From an uncultured Sulfurovum sp. (lineage in GTDB: Bacteria > Campylobacterota > Campylobacteria > Campylobacterales > Sulfurovaceae), in NCBI GenBank assembly GCA_902727905.1, contig CACVAR010000031.1:1-9625 (forward strand): a DNA stretch of 9,625 nucleotides, given 5' to 3'. Under the pieces are notes generated by a model. It was not told the origin of the DNA, ran no database searches, and saw nothing but the letters and a program-made list of their open reading frames with translations. A program made the translations under genes and the position numbers. Shown here piece after piece: positions 7,114-9,625 of this stretch. Positions within the stretch are counted from its first letter, which is position 1; each line of letters starts with the position of its first letter.

Positions 7114-7511
7114 TGCCTACTTTAGATAATTAGCTGCTGTCCTACAATCAAAACATCTGTTTGTCAGACTCAGCTAAGTATGCACCTTCATATTGTTTGC
7201 TTAAATATAATAACACAATAATGGTTTATTATAATAGCAGAGTAATCCTCCCAAGGTATTCTCATTTACAACTGACTTAGTTTTGATTTTTTCTTTTTTA
7301 TTGTAATACATATTTTTTCCTTTTGATGTTTTAACAACTTGTATATAAGTTACATGTATGTTAATTGATTACAATAGTAACAGAAGAATGATTACTTATT
7401 TGTCAATTATGTGATTAATTTTTAATCAATCTGTTTTAAATAGCATTAGTCATCCCTTAAAGATGATCTACTTATTAAAAAGTTGTGATGGGATTGATAA
7501 AGAGGTTAACG
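7091..7511. other. Gene-free AT-rich gap between apt and the CRISPR-associated module
   Basis: No open frame here has a start, a ribosome site and protein-like composition. The stretch separates the 3' ends of two convergent genes and holds several inverted repeats: TTAGCTG/CAGCTAA (7130-7136/7171-7177), TATAATAA/TTATTATA (7206-7213/7226-7233), and a nested pair TTAACA/TGTTAA (7331-7336/7359-7364) around AACTT/AAGTT (7336-7340/7347-7351). It also holds the TGATTA series and the cam1-end hairpin listed separately. No tRNA, CRISPR repeat, transposase remnant or direct-repeat att pair was seen. It is longer than two terminators need and looks like the scar between core and accessory DNA. Confidence 0.6.
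7366..7428. repeat. Three TGATTA hexamers at exact 23-nt spacing, the last inside a palindrome
   Basis: TGATTA begins at 7366, 7389 and 7412, so both intervals are exactly 23 nt. The third copy opens a perfect inverted repeat, TGATTAA (7412-7418), TTT, TTAATCA (7422-7428). Sequence between copies is not conserved. Phasing near two helical turns would suit protein binding, but the hexamer is AT-rich and chance is a real possibility. Confidence 0.4.
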
Positions 7512-7518
7512 CTATTTA
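7437..7518 (-). repeat. Long imperfect inverted repeat over the end of the membrane CARF gene
   Basis: TAAATAGCATTA (7437-7448) pairs with TAACGCTATTTA (7507-7518) with one mismatch, and inside it ATCCC (7452-7456) pairs with GGGAT (7490-7494). The right arm covers the TAG stop (7514-7512) of the cam1-like gene. In the mRNA this would fold into an interrupted hairpin at the 3' end of the operon, as an RNA-stability element or an atypical terminator. No U-tract follows on the transcribed strand. Confidence 0.4.
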
Positions 7519-8201
7519 TCCACATATTCATACTCTATACGATAAATATTTTCTGTTCCATCTACTGGATTATTATCTTTATCGTATTTGGATGACAGAT
7601 AATGGACTTCAATATTATGTAGTTTAGCCACTTCATTAAGAAAAATAGAACTGGTTTTTGTTCCAGATGTAATGTTAACAGCATAGTTATTTTTATTTTC
7701 TACATTATTCAAAATACCCTCAAGTGCTACACGTATTTCATTAGGATTCTCCAAGCTTTTCAAATTTAGAATTTTTATACCAATCCCATAAGCTTTTAAA
7801 AAATACCGTATTTTTTCTTGCTCCTCTTTGGAGGGAAAATTATTTGTTTTTAAAAAATACATTTGTTTAACACCAGACTTATTGTGCTTCAAAGGTTTAT
7901 TATCTGGAATGTGTAGTGCTTTTTTTAGTAAACCTAGATTTGAGGGGAAGACCATAATAATAGAACTTTTTTGCATGGCTAGAACACTCTCAATTTTCAA
8001 CTCTTTTGTTTTCAATATCCAATAAAGAATTATAGGAATACCAATCAAAACAATAGGAATTGCCCAATTAAGTAAACTCTCCTCTTTAGTAAAGAAAAAT
8101 TTTATGAGCAATGCCACTCCAAACCCCACCATTAACTTTGGTAAGATTATAGAACCTCTATCCACACCAAATGCACTTAGCATATCTTTACTTTTGACCA
8201 T
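7512..8201 (-). CDS. cam1: Cam1-like membrane effector: two N-terminal TM helices plus CARF-like domain
   Basis: A 229-residue predicted inner-membrane protein with a cytosolic sensor. Hydrophobic segments lie at about 17-37 and 43-64. The remainder (about 78-229) looks like a CARF domain: a first beta strand IIMVFPSNLG (81-90), then NITSGTKTS (176-184), matching the N-x-T-G-G-T-K ligand-binding motif of CARF proteins with Ser for the first Gly, followed by a helix and a strand (IEVHYLSS). CARF domains bind cyclic oligoadenylates made by Cas10 in type III CRISPR immunity, and Cam1 is a known CARF–TM protein that depolarises the membrane on activation. I infer the same role here. Cam1 is, from memory, a single-helix protein, so two segments could mean a different subfamily. 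ATG at 8201 overlaps the WYL gene stop by one base (TAATG) and has AGGAG at 8213-8209. No nuclease domain is seen. Confidence 0.7.
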   Translation of the reverse strand: MVKSKDMLSAFGVDRGSIILPKLMVGFGVALLIKFFFTKEESLLNWAIPIVLIGIPIILYWILKTKELKIESVLAMQKSSIIMVFPSNLGLLKKALHIPDNKPLKHNKSGVKQMYFLKTNNFPSKEEQEKIRYFLKAYGIGIKILNLKSLENPNEIRVALEGILNNVENKNNYAVNITSGTKTSSIFLNEVAKLHNIEVHYLSSKYDKDNNPVDGTENIYRIEYEYVDK

Positions 8202-9154
8202 TATGTATCTCCTAAATACGTTTTTAAATCCATTCTTAACTTCTCTTCCAATGATTGGGGAGAAAGAATTTTTAAATCAGGTAACCATTTTTTAATAAAT
8301 GGTAAAATCTCAATAGACTGAGAATACTCTACAGAAAAAATAACAGAACCATCAACACAATTTTCAATAAACTTTTCAGAACTAAAGTGTCGTTTCATAT
8401 GAGGCTTAAAATACTTAGCTACTTTGGGAGAAGCTTTTAAAGTTACGACTTGTGGAAGTTTGTCATAGCGACTCATTGGATTTTGAAAAGTTTTTAAAAA
8501 CTCATGATAGCTATTCATTTCATTGTTACTTATAGCATCAAGATGAGACGTCTTTAAACTTTGTTTTACTTTTTGTATAAAAAAGACACGTAAAAACCTT
8601 ATGCCTATTTCTTTATCTACAATCGCGACATACCAATGGTACTCCATAAAAATCAACTTTAATGCTATGGCTTTCTTGTGAACTCGTTGTTCATTATAAA
8701 CATAGTCTATGTCAAGATACTGCTCTGTTTTAATAGCTTCTTTTAAAATACTAAAAATCTCTTTTTGTCTCTCAGATTGTAACTCTTCAAAAAGAAAATT
8801 TTTATAGAGAAAGATATCTTTTTCTTGCTGAGGAGTTTTATAGTTTATATCTTTTAAAAAACCCCTGTCAAATCTTTCAACTAACTCAAATAACCAGTGA
8901 AGATTATCATTTTTTTTCATGATTTTTTCAAATATAGAGGAAACTTCTATAAGCTCATAGATATTACTATAACCTTTCTTCACTCTAATAATATTGCTTG
9001 AAACATGTTCTAGCTCTTTTAGATGTCTATCTAAAGTTTTAGTACAGTACCCCATCTCTGTTGCAATTTTTTCATCACTTGCTTTGATGGTTTTTTTTTC
9101 AACCAAAATTTCCATAAGTTTAAAAATACTCTGTATTTTTTTTGTACTCGCCAT
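8201..9154 (-). CDS. WYL-domain transcriptional regulator
   Basis: A 317-residue DNA-binding regulator with the usual three-part layout. A winged helix-turn-helix fills about 1-70 (recognition helix around MGYCTKTLDRHLKEL, 34-48). A WYL domain lies at about 135-200, with the core HWYVAIVD (173-180; W174, Y175, V for L at 176) and the arginine-bearing RFLRVFFI (186-193). A C-terminal WCX extension runs from about 232 to 315. WYL proteins bind nucleic acid or nucleotide-like ligands and often control CRISPR and other defence loci, as repressors or activators. It lies between csx20 and the membrane CARF gene with one-base TAATG overlaps on both sides and an AGAGAG ribosome site. Likely jobs are autoregulation of this operon or control of nearby cas genes; the ligand and operator are unknown. 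Confidence 0.88.
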   Translation of the reverse strand: MASTKKIQSIFKLMEILVEKKTIKASDEKIATEMGYCTKTLDRHLKELEHVSSNIIRVKKGYSNIYELIEVSSIFEKIMKKNDNLHWLFELVERFDRGFLKDINYKTPQQEKDIFLYKNFLFEELQSERQKEIFSILKEAIKTEQYLDIDYVYNEQRVHKKAIALKLIFMEYHWYVAIVDKEIGIRFLRVFFIQKVKQSLKTSHLDAISNNEMNSYHEFLKTFQNPMSRYDKLPQVVTLKASPKVAKYFKPHMKRHFSSEKFIENCVDGSVIFSVEYSQSIEILPFIKKWLPDLKILSPQSLEEKLRMDLKTYLGDT

Positions 9155-9540
9155 TATGTATACTCTCTAAAAAATTCATGTACAAATTCAGAATATTTTT
9201 TAACGATTCCATCTTCTGTAAGCTCACGTACAATACGCTTACTAACAGAATAAACAGGTATAAATCCATGTGTCTTTGAAAAGTTAATCATATGGTAACT
9301 CGCACCAAATTCACCTTGAATTAGCACATAGTCTCCACTCGATAAGTTTTCTAATAAACATTTTTCTATATCCAATAAATAATCTCCAAAAAGCAAATCT
9401 TTTTCTACAGGAACTTGTGACCATAGCTTTTGTAAGTTTTTAGGAAGAGTATAAGTTTTTTTTACTTTTAAGTTATTTGATATATCTTCTTTTTGAGTAG
9501 CTGTTAAAGTATGTGAAAAAAGTAAAAACATTTTTTTCAT
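9154..9540 (-). CDS. csx20: CRISPR-associated protein Csx20 (ring nuclease family)
   Basis: A 128-residue cytosolic protein recognised as Csx20, an accessory protein of type III CRISPR loci. Recognition rests on LFLLFSHTLTATQ in positions 4-16 (strict core LFSH-x-LT), LPKNLQKLWSQVP (32-44), GDYVLIQGEFGASYHMINF (69-87), PVYSVSKR (95-102) and the C-terminal HEFFREY. Members of the family have been reported to degrade cyclic tetra-adenylate, the messenger made by Cas10, which makes Csx20 an off-switch or antitoxin for CARF effectors. Catalytic residues cannot be assigned here; the conserved Q75, G76, G79, H83 and R102 are candidates. ATG at 9540 has AAGGA 9 nt upstream. It is the first complete gene of the three-gene module and its stop overlaps the WYL start by one base. 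Confidence 0.85.
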   Translation of the reverse strand: MKKMFLLFSHTLTATQKEDISNNLKVKKTYTLPKNLQKLWSQVPVEKDLLFGDYLLDIEKCLLENLSSGDYVLIQGEFGASYHMINFSKTHGFIPVYSVSKRIVRELTEDGIVKKYSEFVHEFFREYT

Positions 9541-9577
9541 GCTGGAATGTCCTTAAAGTCATTATTGAAAACTATTA

Positions 9578-9625
9578 TTAAAATATGCGATGCGTTGGGA
9601 AATACACCCTAAAAAAGTCGTTTAT
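9578..9625 (-). CDS. Possible 3' end of the next upstream gene
   Basis: Reading in from the right edge, one minus-strand frame gives INDFFRVYFPTHRIF and then TAA, TAA, TAG in a row at 9580-9572. The triple stop, the same strand and the 37-nt gap to csx20 suit an upstream gene of the same operon, perhaps a cas gene. Fifteen residues are too few to name it. The AT-rich stretch after it (about 9565-9585) could equally hold a -10 element for csx20. Confidence 0.3.
   Translation of the reverse strand: MNDFFRVYFPTHRIF

Noticed and set aside
7140..7230. Short minus-strand frame ending KQYEGAYLAESDKQMF
   Set aside because: About 25 residues with no proper start or ribosome site and a stop just upstream; it could be a relic but cannot be supported as a gene.
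7091..7511. Insertion sequence or integrase remnant in the gap
   Set aside because: The inverted repeats are short, AT-rich and unrelated to each other, and no transposase-like translation or target duplication was found.
7828..8025. Short plus-strand frames opposite the CARF and WYL genes (also 8104-8295)
   Set aside because: No ribosome site or conserved motif; the minus-strand genes account for the coding signal.
9541..9625. Possible CRISPR repeat or array edge at the right end
   Set aside because: No motif here recurs within the window and there is no repeat–spacer pattern; a gene end plus short leader explains it better.

Overview
The window looks like the chromosome of an AT-rich member of the Campylobacterota (Epsilonproteobacteria), probably a free-living Sulfurimonas-, Sulfurovum- or Arcobacter-like lineage. 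The main reason is the gene order pyrH–rpoZ–spoT–tyrS–nitronate monooxygenase-like gene–N-acetylmuramoyl-L-alanine amidase, all on one strand with tiny gaps. From memory, the same order occurs in Helicobacter pylori (around HP0777 to HP0772). The genus cannot be fixed from this sequence alone.

Positions 1-6437 (minus strand, read right to left) hold that housekeeping operon: UMP kinase, RNA polymerase omega, a bifunctional (p)ppGpp synthetase/hydrolase, tyrosyl-tRNA synthetase, an FMN-dependent nitronate monooxygenase/FabK-type enzyme, and an exported peptidoglycan amidase that runs off the left edge. Gaps are 27, 4, 32, -1 and 1 nt, so it is almost certainly one transcript. Two starts are non-standard. 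spoT most likely starts at a TTG just after rpoZ. The amidase reading frame has no ATG, GTG or TTG where it should start, only an ATC behind a good Shine-Dalgarno sequence. A divergent gene, apt (adenine phosphoribosyltransferase), starts at 6548; the 110-nt gap between pyrH and apt carries promoter-like elements for both directions.

Positions 7091-7511 are a gene-free gap between convergent genes. It is AT-rich and full of small inverted repeats, with three TGATTA hexamers at an exact 23-nt spacing. It marks the junction between core genome and an accessory region.

Positions 7512-9540 (minus strand) hold a three-gene accessory module: csx20 (type III CRISPR-associated, cyclic-oligoadenylate ring nuclease family), a WYL-domain transcription regulator, and a two-helix membrane protein with a CARF-like cytosolic domain (Cam1-like). 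Each junction is a one-base stop/start overlap (TAATG), so the three are translationally coupled. The simplest model is a type III CRISPR signalling arm. An off-window Cas10 would make cyclic oligoadenylate, the CARF domain would sense it and act on the membrane, Csx20 would destroy the signal, and the WYL protein would control or sense the state of the locus. No Cas10, Cas7-type gene or CRISPR array lies in the window. The last 48 bases may be the 3' end of the next gene upstream in this operon.
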